NCBI RefSeq assembly: GCF_003073045.1
Contig: NC_037590.1
Span: 30,220,449 to 30,284,448 of the forward strand
Source: Pomacea canaliculata
Lineage: Eukaryota; Mollusca; Gastropoda; Architaenioglossa; Ampullariidae
DNA length: 64,000 nucleotides
Direction: 5' to 3'
Below are positions 11,301 through 23,300 of the stretch, in pieces (position 1 is the stretch's first letter; every line of letters begins with the position of its first letter). The notes beneath the pieces were generated by a model. The model worked only from the letters and a program-made list of their open reading frames with translations. It was not told the DNA's origin and searched no databases. A program made the translations under genes and the position numbers.

Positions 11301-14300
11301 CTATGCAAAGAATTCTCAGTCATTATTGTGTGTTTGTACCTTCACAGCACCTAGAGTAAAGACCCTAGTGTCAGCCAAACGCCACAGTTCAGGATCGAAG
11401 GAAGATTCGGCTGAAGAAGCTTTAGCCGTGATCAAAGCAATGAAGGAAGAAAACCAAGAGGCTGCTCATTTTGCCAAGAGTGCAAGACCTTTACCACTCC
11501 CAGGCAGTAAAGTAAGCTCCAGTCCCCAGTCACTTTTGAATTTTATGTATTATGATATGTTTATGCACAAGATGTGTCATAGATATATTTATTCTATGCA
11601 CAGGTCATGTCATGCAACAGAGTATGGCTTTAATAAAACATTGTTTAGATATTTTGCAATAATGGAAATGAGTATCAAAGGGTAGATATTGCTAGCAGAC
11701 CACAGTTTCTGCTTTTAATGGACACATTGGAAAATTGTAAAAGTGATCCCTTCAACCCCACACCAGGTAGTTAGACAAAATTTCTGATGTGCTTGTTAGA
11801 AATATAAAATTCTTATTATTTTGTTATATAGTGTTGATACTGTTGGGTGTTCTTTCCAGCATTAAACTTTCTCTAATTTAAACACAGGTATGGGGTTATT
11901 GGAGGGATAATAAAGCAGCTGACATAACACTATCTGTCCATAAAGCAGACATCACAGACCAGGGGCACAGTACAGGGCTAGGTGCCAGCTAGATGACTTA
12001 TGTGCAGCAGTTATTTAAAAGGCTTTTATTTTCTAAAAATAATGGGAATACGGAATAATACATTTTATGTTTGCATAAATTGACTCTTGCATGTTTGTGT
12101 ATGTGTCTGTCATGCACAATGACTACTTTCTAGCTAAAACCTGGTGCAACATAATAATAATTATTAAATAATATAAGCTGAATTGCTGTGGATTTTCAAC
12201 AGTCCCGACAACTTGCTCCTCCGATAAAGAGTTCCTCCCAGGAGTGTGTAATTGACAACAAACAAGATTCAGACCACATTTCTGTCATTGTCAAGCGGGT
12301 CTTGGAAATGGCTCCCAAGTAGGCAATTTGCTTTTTCAGTATTATTGCTGCTTTTGGTTATAAGATTATAAGAACAAAATTCCTGGAGTCATCTCCTGTT
12401 GCCTGCTCAAGTCCTACCTGTTTGTTATGCATTTTTTTTTAAACTGAAGTGTTATATTTCTTTTTTTGTAACTTAAAAGAAGAAACTAAAGTGGTAAAGG
12501 TGGGTGGTTTGCATGGTCTTCATCGTGTGCGGACGTTTTGCCGACGGACGTTTCACCGCCGGATGTTTCGGAGCCGGACGTTTTGCCAACCAGACGTTTC
12601 GCCGCTGGACGTTTCGGAGTCGGACGTTTTGCCGACCGGCTTTTCGCCGCCGGATGTTTCGCCGCATTATGTCAGAGAGGGAGAGAGAGAGAGAGAGAGC
12701 TTACTTACTTCTCAAAGAATGAAAGTAACTACTAGATTACACAATAATTCTTTATTTCAAACAAATTTTACACACAGACTTCACAGACAGTTCACTTTGA
12801 TTGTCACAGATTATGCGCAACAGCTTTGAGAAAAAACATTGATACAATGGCGAGAGAAATGTGTGAGCTAACGGTTCACATGAGGAAGGATAGTGAAAGA
12901 GAGAGTTCACTGATACATTGATACAATGGCGAGAGAAATGTGTGAGCTAAGGGGCGTCACACACTTGACTTCGGCTAAAGGTCCCGCGTGAAATGCCGAA
13001 ATGAAGTGCCCCGCGCCGAAACGTCCGGCGGCGAAACGCCGGTCGGCAAAAGGTCCGACTCCGAAACGTCCGGTGGCGAAACGTCCGGTCGGCAAAACGT
13101 CCGGCTCCGAAACGTCCGGCAGCGAAACGTTCATCGGCGAAAAGTCCGTGTACCGGTCTTCATTGTGTATGTAAATGTTTAATGTTATGCATGTGTGTGT
13201 GCAGACAGCAAAGAGGATTGCTGAAGATGTTGTCAAAAATTGATGATTCTCTGACTGAAGCAAATGGAAGCGGTTTTAACAAACCTGTATGTGATTTTTT
13301 TTTTAAAACAGTTGTTCTGTCAACATTTCATTGATTGTATGTACGTATGTCTTTAAGAGTGAAAATGTGTATGGGTAGGCATCCTTGTATATACTCATGA
13401 GGAATTTCTTCCTATCCTCAATTTTTATCTTTATTCACCCATAACCCAGTTCTTTTGCCAAATCTTTATTCAACTAAGCATTATCTATCAACAAATTCTA
13501 GTGTAAAATGTGTCATTTTTCACCATCATATTTTTGTTGTTGTGTTTTTTTTTTTTGCTTTCTACGGTCATGTTTAATTGCTTTCTGTCAGTTGGACTCC
13601 AAAGAGAAGGGAGGAAAGGTGACTATAGAAATGGTATCCAACTGGGGTCATCCATCACGACTAGGTTTGACTGAGATACAGCTGTTAAATGAATTGGAAC
13701 ATCTGCTGCCAGTTTCTAGTTCTGGAGTATTTGTCCACGGTGCTGAGACAATGTCAGGCTCACCTAGTATCCTCTTTAATGGCAAAACAAAGGTATTTTG
13801 TGTTGAGATATGACACTATTGGAATATTAAATCTTTTGTACTATTTTAAAGCATTATTGTCTGCCCTTTGTTACAGGTGTCTTCATTGTATATGCAGGTT
13901 TTCTGGAAAAATACACTGCTATGTTCTTTAAAATTAAACAGTTTCCTTTGTAGAAATTTTTTATGACAATTTGTGATTTACTTTTAAAACTACAAACTGC
14001 ATAGTCTTGTCAGATTAAAATGTAAACTTGTTTATGGCATGTCATTTATCTGAAGGTTTATTGTTTGTGTTTTTGTAATGTTTTGGTACCAGTTCGAGCA
14101 GTAGGTGACTTTAAGGTGAAAGAAAATTTCCTGGTATTTTTGAGAGAATAATTGATAAAGCTATATCAGTTAATGATATAACAAGAAAGAAGGTTCCATA
14201 TTATTCTGCAAAGTTTGTTCGGGATGAAAGGTGGTGCTATATGGTGTTTATATAACTTTTGAACTATTTTTGTCACAAGACTACAAAAGAACGGAACATG

Positions 14301-17300
14301 TGGAGTTGTCGATGGACAGGACGACCTATTGTTCTGTGTATTGAAGTGGGTAATGTCAAGGGTCAACAAAGTCAGCTGTCAGCTCTTCGAATCTGGAACT
14401 GGAACAAGAGTATTCAGGTGACCAAAGGGTGACTGTGGGTGCACATAGATGAGTGTCTGCAGGGCTTCTGCTTACGCAAAAAATAGCGTACAGTACGCAT
14501 TAAAAGTTCGGAGGACCCCTTCGATTTTCGTCAGTGGGGTCCCAGGGGACCCCTTCAAATTTGGGCGAAGAACAGGGACCCCTTAAAAATCTGAAGAAGG
14601 GGTCCCTGGGACCCCAAAGAATTTACCCTTAGCAGAAGCCCTGTTTCTGAATATGTGTGTTTAGGGACTCATTGCACTTTTTTGTAACTTAAAATGTCCT
14701 ACAGTTAAATAGTTAAAAGTTGAAGAACATGTCAGTCATTCTGTTTAAAAGCAGTTTAAAAAACCCTTTTGTTGTGATTTGGTTTGTACAACAACCTCTC
14801 TCATATGAAGTGAAATTACACTGTAAACCATGCTAATGCAAAAAGGATCATTAAGAATATAAAATCGTGACTTATGCATACGAGTGAGTGAGCCATAAAC
14901 AAAGTTCTGTAAAATAAAGCTGAGCAGAATAAACTGTTGACATAAAAATCTGACTTTGCAGGAGCTTGATGCAGGTGTACGACAAGTGCGAGTGTTTGTT
15001 GGAGATGAACTGGTGTTTGATGGTGATGTGGACAAAGGCTGTGGCAACCATGTATTTGACTATAGCAAGACCATCCAGTTTTCAGACAAACTGACATCAA
15101 AAAGACTGGAGAGTCCCTCATCCTTCAGTGCTAAAAGTATGTCAAGCAAAGACAGAAGCCCCACCAGGACTAACGTGTCAATTCCTCCTCCATTCCCTGC
15201 AACCAGCTACAGTCTTTCAAACTGGGGATTACCTTCACCTTTGAAGGGGGACAACCCCAGTGTGCCAAATGATGGACATCATCACACATTCAGGAGTATC
15301 AGTCGATCTTCAGCCTCCTCAGCTTCTTCATCTGGTTCCCACCCATCTCGCCCTTCATCACAGAATGATGAGAAAGGGAGACAAACACGTAGTGAAACTC
15401 GTACGCTTGGGAGACCTAGTCAAATAATGCGTCAGAATACATGGGATACTGACCATTCCAGTCCAGAAAATGAGCACCAAGGTAGGCAGCAATTTCTTTT
15501 GGGGGGTTTTTGTTGTTTTTTTTGTGTCATGAATTTTTTTTTTGGGGGGGGGTGGGGGTGGATTTAATTTCCTGTTTACAGCAAGTCAATCACCATGCAT
15601 TTGTGACTTTTATCTCTCTTAGTGACAGTATATCAGAGGCTATAAGTTTGGTTTTGCATGCATTTCCATCATTTATACTTGATTTCCAACTAAATTTTCT
15701 TGTGTAAAATACAGAATGTAAATATATTTTGCAGTACAGAAGCATTGTTTTATCTTTTTCTTTTGTTTTGTCTTTTCTTTTGTTTTTTGTTTTATTGTTT
15801 TAGTTTCCTGTACAAACTAAACTGCTAAGAGTGGGAGGAAGAAAGATTCAAACATTAAATGCTAACATTAAAAGCTTCCATGTTGGCATATTGTATAAAT
15901 AAATTGAACATTCATAGCTTTGTTATATTGTCCACTGTTCCATGGTGAGTAAAAATGTGCTACACACATTGAATTCCCTCATGAAGACAACAAATCAATC
16001 AAGCAGCACAATATTTTCCCTGCCAAGCTTTTCCTCAATGTCGATAAGTAAATGACATCGTAAGTTTTAATTAATGCATTAACAAAAAGTACCCTTTATA
16101 TTGTATAAGTGATGTTCATTCATCTGACAGAATCAGTGCTCATTGCACTCAGATTAGATTAAGACACAATGAATCATTGGGTAGACACCTTCTACAGTTT
16201 AGAGTGGGAGATTAAAGTCTGCAGCTGTGCCAACTGCAATATGACTGTCTTCATTTCTTTCTGTCGTAGGATACCCTCTGAAATTGTCATCAGAATTTGG
16301 ATTGTACAATAAATTTCTTTATTTCAAGTTATAGGTAACCTATAAAGGGTAAGAGAAATGTTAAAATAAAGGTGATCTGGATCAAATATCAGCTGTGTAG
16401 TGTTTAACCTTCCTTTAGATGAAAGGAAGACTGCACAATTTGATGTCAATCCAACAGACGACTGGATTTTTGTAGTGCTCAAACCCCACCCCGCACACAC
16501 AAACATTTCCATTCTCTGCTTTATTTATTTTTGACGGCATACTGATTCAAGTTTTTTCCTACTTTTGGAATTATGTGCATATAAAAAGTAGCTGAAGACT
16601 TACTTGCATTCAACAGATTATGCATGTATCACATGCAATTGAAAGATACAAATACATAGTCTGGATTTTATTGTGAATGCAGACATGGACTACAATTCCT
16701 TTGAGGGAACCTTTTCAGCATTATCAGAAAGGTTAAGTGACATTTTTGGCATGGCGCCAGACATAAACAAGTCTGTGCTATTTCTGGTCCTGGGGTTGCT
16801 GTAATTGCAACTCAACACTAATAACAGAGCTGTGCTTCATTTTACACTTACCATTGAATTCATCCTGGTTTGGTGGTATTGTTTATCAACCTTCACCTAC
16901 TGTGCACAGAATCTCAACAGGAAAAGACCATTCACTGGAACATTTGTTGTCAGAAAATGGAACCTGCATTGATTTTTTGCAAGGCATGTGGAGACTGCTA
17001 TGGTGAACAGCATGCTTGAGATAAAGACCTTACGCTGTGTGTGCCTGACATTGTGTATACAAGGTTTTTAAATCAAGAGATAGATTTATTATGAATGTTA
17101 GAGCAATTTTAAAATATAAGCATTAGTAAATAATAATCAATTTGATGGCAAATAAAAGTAGTCAAAATTGTGGATCATGTTGATCTAGTAAGCTTTAAAG
17201 TAGCTAGTCTTTTGTGTGCTTCCCATTTGTGTTTGTCGAATCTAGCTGTTCTTATAGTAGTAATATATTTGTGAGAAATATCTGGTATTCAATGAACATG

Positions 17301-20300
17301 TGTCAAGCTTAACATAACAGCTTGCTTTCTTCCATGTTTACTGGGATATCTTCAGTTTTCTTTTTTCACCTGTCTTTTTAGCGATGTCAAGCAGCTTTTA
17401 AATCCCTAATTATTATTACTGGACAATGTTAAATATTATAATAGATGAATGACACATCATTCGTTGGTAATCTAATAAAACTTGCATGAAACCAAAAGGG
17501 AAGAAAAGGAAACTATCAGCTTTTGAAGAATGCAAAATTGCTGTTCATTCAAGCAACTAAAACAATTATATCATTCAAAGAATTTAGCATTACCAAGAAT
17601 TAAGGGTAATAACGAAATATCTGTATGAGATATGACACCCAGTCCTGTATTCACATTCATATTAATGAATGCACATTTCAATGTGCAATGTAAATAGAAA
17701 TTAGATGTGTAATTTGCTGCTTAAATCAGACTTGTATGATTTTTCAAGACACTGAAAATGACAATGTGCCGGAGAGGATCTCCAACACTCCTTGCTTTTC
17801 AAAGCATATATCTGGACGTCTGAGTGGGAAATCTTCAGATTCAGACACTTCACGTTCCAACACAGATAGGTCAGCAATATTTTTCAATCGTTCATTGATA
17901 GTAATGATACAGATATAAATTTATTATATATTTCAATTGCTGCAAATAATCATTTATGATAAAGTGTGTTTATATATATTTATCAATGTGTGGTTTTGTG
18001 TAATTTATCTGTCAAATGGCCTGTGATTTTTGTCTGCAGTCCAGTGCTACTAAATGCCATATTTTGTGGCATGATAACTATTATTTCATTATTGTTGTCA
18101 AAGGCATCTTGTCAAGTTGTAGCAAAATATCACTTTACTAGTGAACTGGCTGTTTTGAAGTTAGAAGATATCACTAAATATATTATTGGGGTTTCATCAG
18201 GAATCACAACTTTTGCTAGTTTTGTTTTTGCTTTATAAAAGCAGTTTGGAACTTAAAACCACTTAAGAATCCTGCAAAGTTTATATATGGTGTTATTACC
18301 TCAGAACTGTTCATTCTGTTCTTGCCTTCAGTCCTGGTATCTTGTCAGTTATAAAACACAAGAGTGATGATTTAAAGGCTTTATCTTCTGGGCACTTTTG
18401 CCCAATTTCTTGCAGTTGTGAACAGAAGCCACCTCTTCCACCAGACAAGTCATTGCAGAAATCAGCTGATAAGATGGCCAGATCAACAGAGAAACTAGCG
18501 CCCAAGGCTTCCAAATCAGAACCCCTTAAGTCCCCTCGTGCTGCTCCTGTTCTGTCTGTCAAATCCTCTTTATCAGGACAAGACCTAAGACACGAGGAAG
18601 ACAAACTGGAAGCCCCAATAGTTGAGCAACTAAAAAACATGGGGCTGAGGTAGGTACATTGGTTTATGAATGTGTCTTGTTTATTAGATGTTATTAGATG
18701 CTGTGCACTGTCTGCTTGATGTCCAACAAAATAAAAGATGTCTTAGCAAAACAGAAAACAATACTTGAATTGTAACTAATAGTGTCCCTTTGTTTACAGG
18801 GAGAGCAAGAGAAAGAAAGATATTCCTAGATGGCTAACGTCTGGAGAAGCAGTAGGTGAGGTTGTCAGGGTGAACAGATTTTATTTAGAAGTTGAAAAAA
18901 GATCCTTAGGGGTAAGACAATTCTCTATAAAAGAAAAGGATCTGTATGTAAAAACCTGTGATGAAGAAAATGTTTCAGCAATGTGGCATAATTATCCAGG
19001 ACACATAGACGTACTTGTCTGGCCACAAGTGAGCATTACCTTCACATAAAAAAACTGGCCTTAAGATAAACATATTTGTTAATTGTCTCTCTTCCCAGCA
19101 GCTGAAAGGTTACAGTGGTCATACAGAACTATGCTAGTTTAGTGTTGGGTATTTCAGTCTTCAGCTTAGTAAGTGCAAAACCTGTTACCTTTTAAAGGGG
19201 AAGATGAAAATGTGTTTGACATAAAATAAAAATAACTTCTGAGACTACTTTTGAAAAAAGAATTAACACACTTGATTTTGTGTGTGTGTTTCTGTGTGCA
19301 GAGGTCAAAACTGATAATTTGAATGAAAGAAGTACCACTAAGATAAGAAAACAAAATAACACCAAAGCAGCTGCTAAGCCAGAAGAAGATGAAGATATTC
19401 AGAGCCTTCTGGATGAGGAGTTTGCAAAGTTTTCAGATCCAAAAGCAGGGTAAGTCTTTCGCTCATGCTGTAACTGTTTTAAAGGACAACATGAATACAA
19501 CCTTTTCTTTTAATGATTAGGTTAAGATCCTTTTAGAATAATAATTCCCAATATATGAGTACATAATTACACTTAATTTTCAAGATATATGTCTTCAAAC
19601 ATTGGCATTCTCATCTGCCACTAGGAAATCAGAAGAAAATTACTCTCCTACACTGGAGAGTTCTGTTGTGTATAAGTAGTATTTGTAACAGTAAGTCCAG
19701 TAAATCTACACACGTCTTCTAGTCAGAACATTATTTAGATGCTTTGACCGAAGTTTAAAAAATAAAAAGGTCCAAACAGAGTTCACTTGACAGACAGAGA
19801 AATCTCCAGATAAAATTTTAATGGACAACAATCATGGTCTTTGCAACCTACTTTGTAATTTGTATTTTCTGTTACTAATTGGATGCTTTTGAGTTAATTT
19901 TTCTATGTATATTATTGTTAATAAAATATAAACACATTTCAAATGTTAATTCGCCTAAGGAAAACTCCTGTAATATTTGTGTTCGATGGTTAATTTCAGC
20001 ATTGCAATTTTATTTTATAGTTACAACTGACTGCTGATAATGACTTTTTTACCTTTAAAAACATAACAACATTATACAAATTTTATATACATTTATTGAT
20101 GTCAGAACTTATTTCTCCTTCATTCAAAATTTACATACTCACTTGTGTTCACATTTAAGCTCCTCATACATTTCCTCAATTCTGTATTAGTTGTTTCGAG
20201 CACACACATCCATGGTGCTGGATAAGGATATAATTGATGATGTGTTTGTCTGGTTACTTGTAGACCAGAACAGTGTAGAAAGCTTGGATGTTGCATATCT

Positions 20301-23300
20301 GGTGCTTGATCTTTAAGCTTTTTACCAGCAATAGTAGTTGGTTTTAACCACAGACATGAAATAAAAGTTTGTGTTTTTAACAGCTCGTGCTTTTATATAG
20401 TTGGCACTGTTGTAGGAAGAAGATCTCATTGTTTTACTGAAAGTCTAAGACTTATACTTGTATAACCTGATTGTATAACGGTCGCTTTTGAAATGTTTTG
20501 AGCAAATTCTTGAATACTGTGTAGGGACGAAGTTTACATGGCAGGTTTGAACAAAATATAGTACAGACCTCTGAACAAAGTTAATCCACTGGCGTTTGTT
20601 GCCATTATCGTTAGGATTTCCTAAATGGGTACAAACTCCATCTGAGTGTCGAAGGGAACATTCAGCAACATCACATTGTGTCCTGGTCTGTTTTCTTTTA
20701 CCAAGGATTGCATATTTTCTCTTCAAATTCAGTTCATATGCAGACAACACTGTTTTAAGAAATACAATGTTACCTCGGTTAACGAACACAATCCGTTCTG
20801 GACAGTTGTTATCCGAAGCAATTTTTCCCATAAGAAATAAAGGAAATAGATTTAATTGGTTCCCAGCCCCTGTTGACGCGCTAATATTTGAAAGTTACAG
20901 GCTATAAAGGTATTTTTTAATGAGAACACCTATAATACAATATAAATGGAGTCAAATAAACATAAAACATTAACGAAAGCATTTAAACATAAGAAAACTT
21001 ATGGATGGAGGTGTGGGGAGGAAAGGGTGGAATTACTGCTTGGATTCCCCCTCCATGAGCACACGTGACATTGTAAAATCGGGGGTAACTTCCCTTTTCT
21101 GTCGTTTTGAGGTTGAAGGACAAAAGTTGTCCAGTGTCTGTTGCTTCTGCATTTTTTCGTGAAACTCTTCGGTAATACGACATCACATTATCATTGAACA
21201 CGTTTAGGCTCCTATTGCCTATCGCACTGTTAGGGAAAGACTTTCCTGCAGACTTTTCTTTGGAGCCATGATTGAGGATTATCTTATTAAAATAAAGCAC
21301 AACAATCACTTAAGACGGATGCGCACAGATAAGGAACGATCGATCATAACTGTGTCTTGAGCGCGAATGATGACTTCGCTATCTGTGACAAATTTTTAAA
21401 CGAAATTTTTGTTTGTTATCCGAAATATTCGCTCTCCGAGGCGGTCGCTTACCGAAGTTCCACTGTACCCTTTTATCACTTCCCGTTTTCTCGACAAATC
21501 CAGATGTGATTAAGAAGAAAATTTCTCATATCTCTTCTTCATAAAATACCACCGAATTATGTTTTTGTGATTCTTTATTCCCTATTTCCAGCAATTTTCA
21601 ATGAGTGCTTGTGTTGTTCTTTAAGGGGTATTAACTAAATTTGGGGAATTAGTGCAGACTGACATTGCATCAGTGCTGCTTATTCTAAATAGTGTGAGTT
21701 GAAGTTTCTTCTTCCAAGAATATCCTTGTATGTCTGGGATAGAATTACCAGAGAAGTATCTTGAGAAAGACATATGGCTTAGAAAAATAACTCCAAGCTT
21801 TGGGCTATAGGAGTAAAACGTTGAGGTGATGAAAAGTCTAATAACATTTATTTTGTCTCTAACGGTTGAGGGAGGGAATCAAGGAAAGAAACTTTAGGTG
21901 GGAAATAGTTTCTATTGGGGGGGGGGGGGGGGGATAGTCAGTGGGTTGAGACTTTTTTTTTTTTAAGAAAAAAATCAATTTGTATTTTGTTCTTGTGAGG
22001 ATATTTTAACTTAATGATTATGTTTATAGGTTGCTGCCCAATAAGACACTCAAGAAGAGCAAATTACCACCCTCATCCTGTCCAGGTTAGTAATTTGTTG
22101 TCCTTTATGCTGCACCTTTCAAACAGCTGCATTCTGTAACAGCTTATACTTTATGCTTTAAGTGACCAGATTATTTATGCTCTGACATTTTAATTTGTTA
22201 TTTTAATATTTGGCTTACCTGCCATTTACAGAAGAAGATGATGATACCGTGTCTCCCATGAAAAGAATAGAGAAAAGCAGATCTAAATGGCGAAGTAAAC
22301 AATCGGAGAACATTGAAGAAACATGGGGCTCTCTCTCGTTTTTCAATAAGTCACACCGTGGACGTCTGTCTATTGATATGACAGGTCAGTTTTCTAGAAT
22401 AAACCAAGTCATATTCCCATCCGAGCTACACCATGTATGTGTGTGGTAGGGGTAAGAGGTGCGCATTGGTTGTACATGTGTTTGTGTATTTGTGAATGCA
22501 GGGGCTTAAAACTACATTTATGATAAATCAACAAACATGAAAATGCAGAAACTTACAAAATTTTAACATTTTAGATGATATCCTGGATGAATACCTTGCA
22601 CCTGCAAAGAAGTCAGAAATATCTCCGTTGCCGATACCCGAGGATGGCTTTACAGATGAGTAAGTATTGTAGAAAGAAGATTTTATTTCTTCCATGCATA
22701 ATAAATACTCCATCAGGGTATAAGATTTTTCTTGTTAATTCTATTTCTTTTATCCTTACCAAATGACAAGACTGCAACTGCCAGGACCATAATCCCCGCT
22801 GATCAGGGGCATTAATTCATTTCGTTGAAGAGCTGCTGTAGCCCCTAACCCCTTATAGTTGGGTTGTTTGGTAAAGTTAATGAAAAATTAATAAGGTGCT
22901 TAAGATATCAAGAAAAGTATTACAGGAGATATTGAATATTTCTGGAAAGTGAATAATACTACATAGATATACTTTGGTACAGAAATAACTGAAAAATGTA
23001 ATTAAATGGTGTAAAAGTACCAGTAATTAATTGCACCAAAATCCTTCCAGCTTTCCTTCCTTGCAGAATTATTTTATGTGAAAATAACATGGTTTCAGTG
23101 ATGAGAGCTTTGTCATCCCTGAACTACCGACAGGTCAGGAATTGGTTATTAATATCTTATCCACCTGGGGTGATAAGCATTATGTTGGGTTGACCACCAT
23201 CCAAGTATTTGCCAGCACTGGAGAACAGGTGCAAATAAAAAAGGTAAGAATTTTGTGAAAAAAATATGACTCTCCATTGCTGCTTTGTTCATTAACTAAT

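Larger units (their letters stand above)
9238..13286 (+). other. KATNIP: KATNIP exons 9-14: acidic and Ser/Lys-rich linker
   Basis: Codes for residues about 240-505. The segment is low in hydrophobics and looks disordered: acidic runs such as DEDCEIEEDLEP, then Ser-rich and Lys-rich stretches. Exon 12 contains a short predicted helix (SAEEALAVIKAMKEE). Exon 14 follows intron 13, most of which is the inverted-array element at 12524-13154. Only 41 bases separate that element's target duplication from the exon-14 boundary. Confidence 0.8.
13592..22659 (+). other. KATNIP: KATNIP exons 15-24: first beta-rich module and long Ser-rich linker
   Basis: Exons 15 to 17 (start) encode the first module: VSNWGHPSRLGLTEIQLL, then RPIVLCIEV and ALRIWNWNKS, then VRVFVGDELVFDGDV. 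This is the same order of motifs as in the C-terminal modules, though more diverged. The rest of exon 17 and exons 18-24 (to about residue 1,103) are Ser/Pro/Lys-rich and probably disordered (SRSSASSASSSGS). Acidic patches include PEEDEDIQSLLDEEF. Intron 17 (15482-17748) and intron 21 (19450-22029) are the largest here; intron 21 holds the THAP and Tigger relics. Confidence 0.8.

Noticed and set aside
12449..13263. Overlapping Arg/Gly/Phe-rich ORFs on both strands in KATNIP intron 13
   Set aside because: They arise because the 15-16-bp array units lack stop codons in several frames; they are a property of the repeat, not genes.
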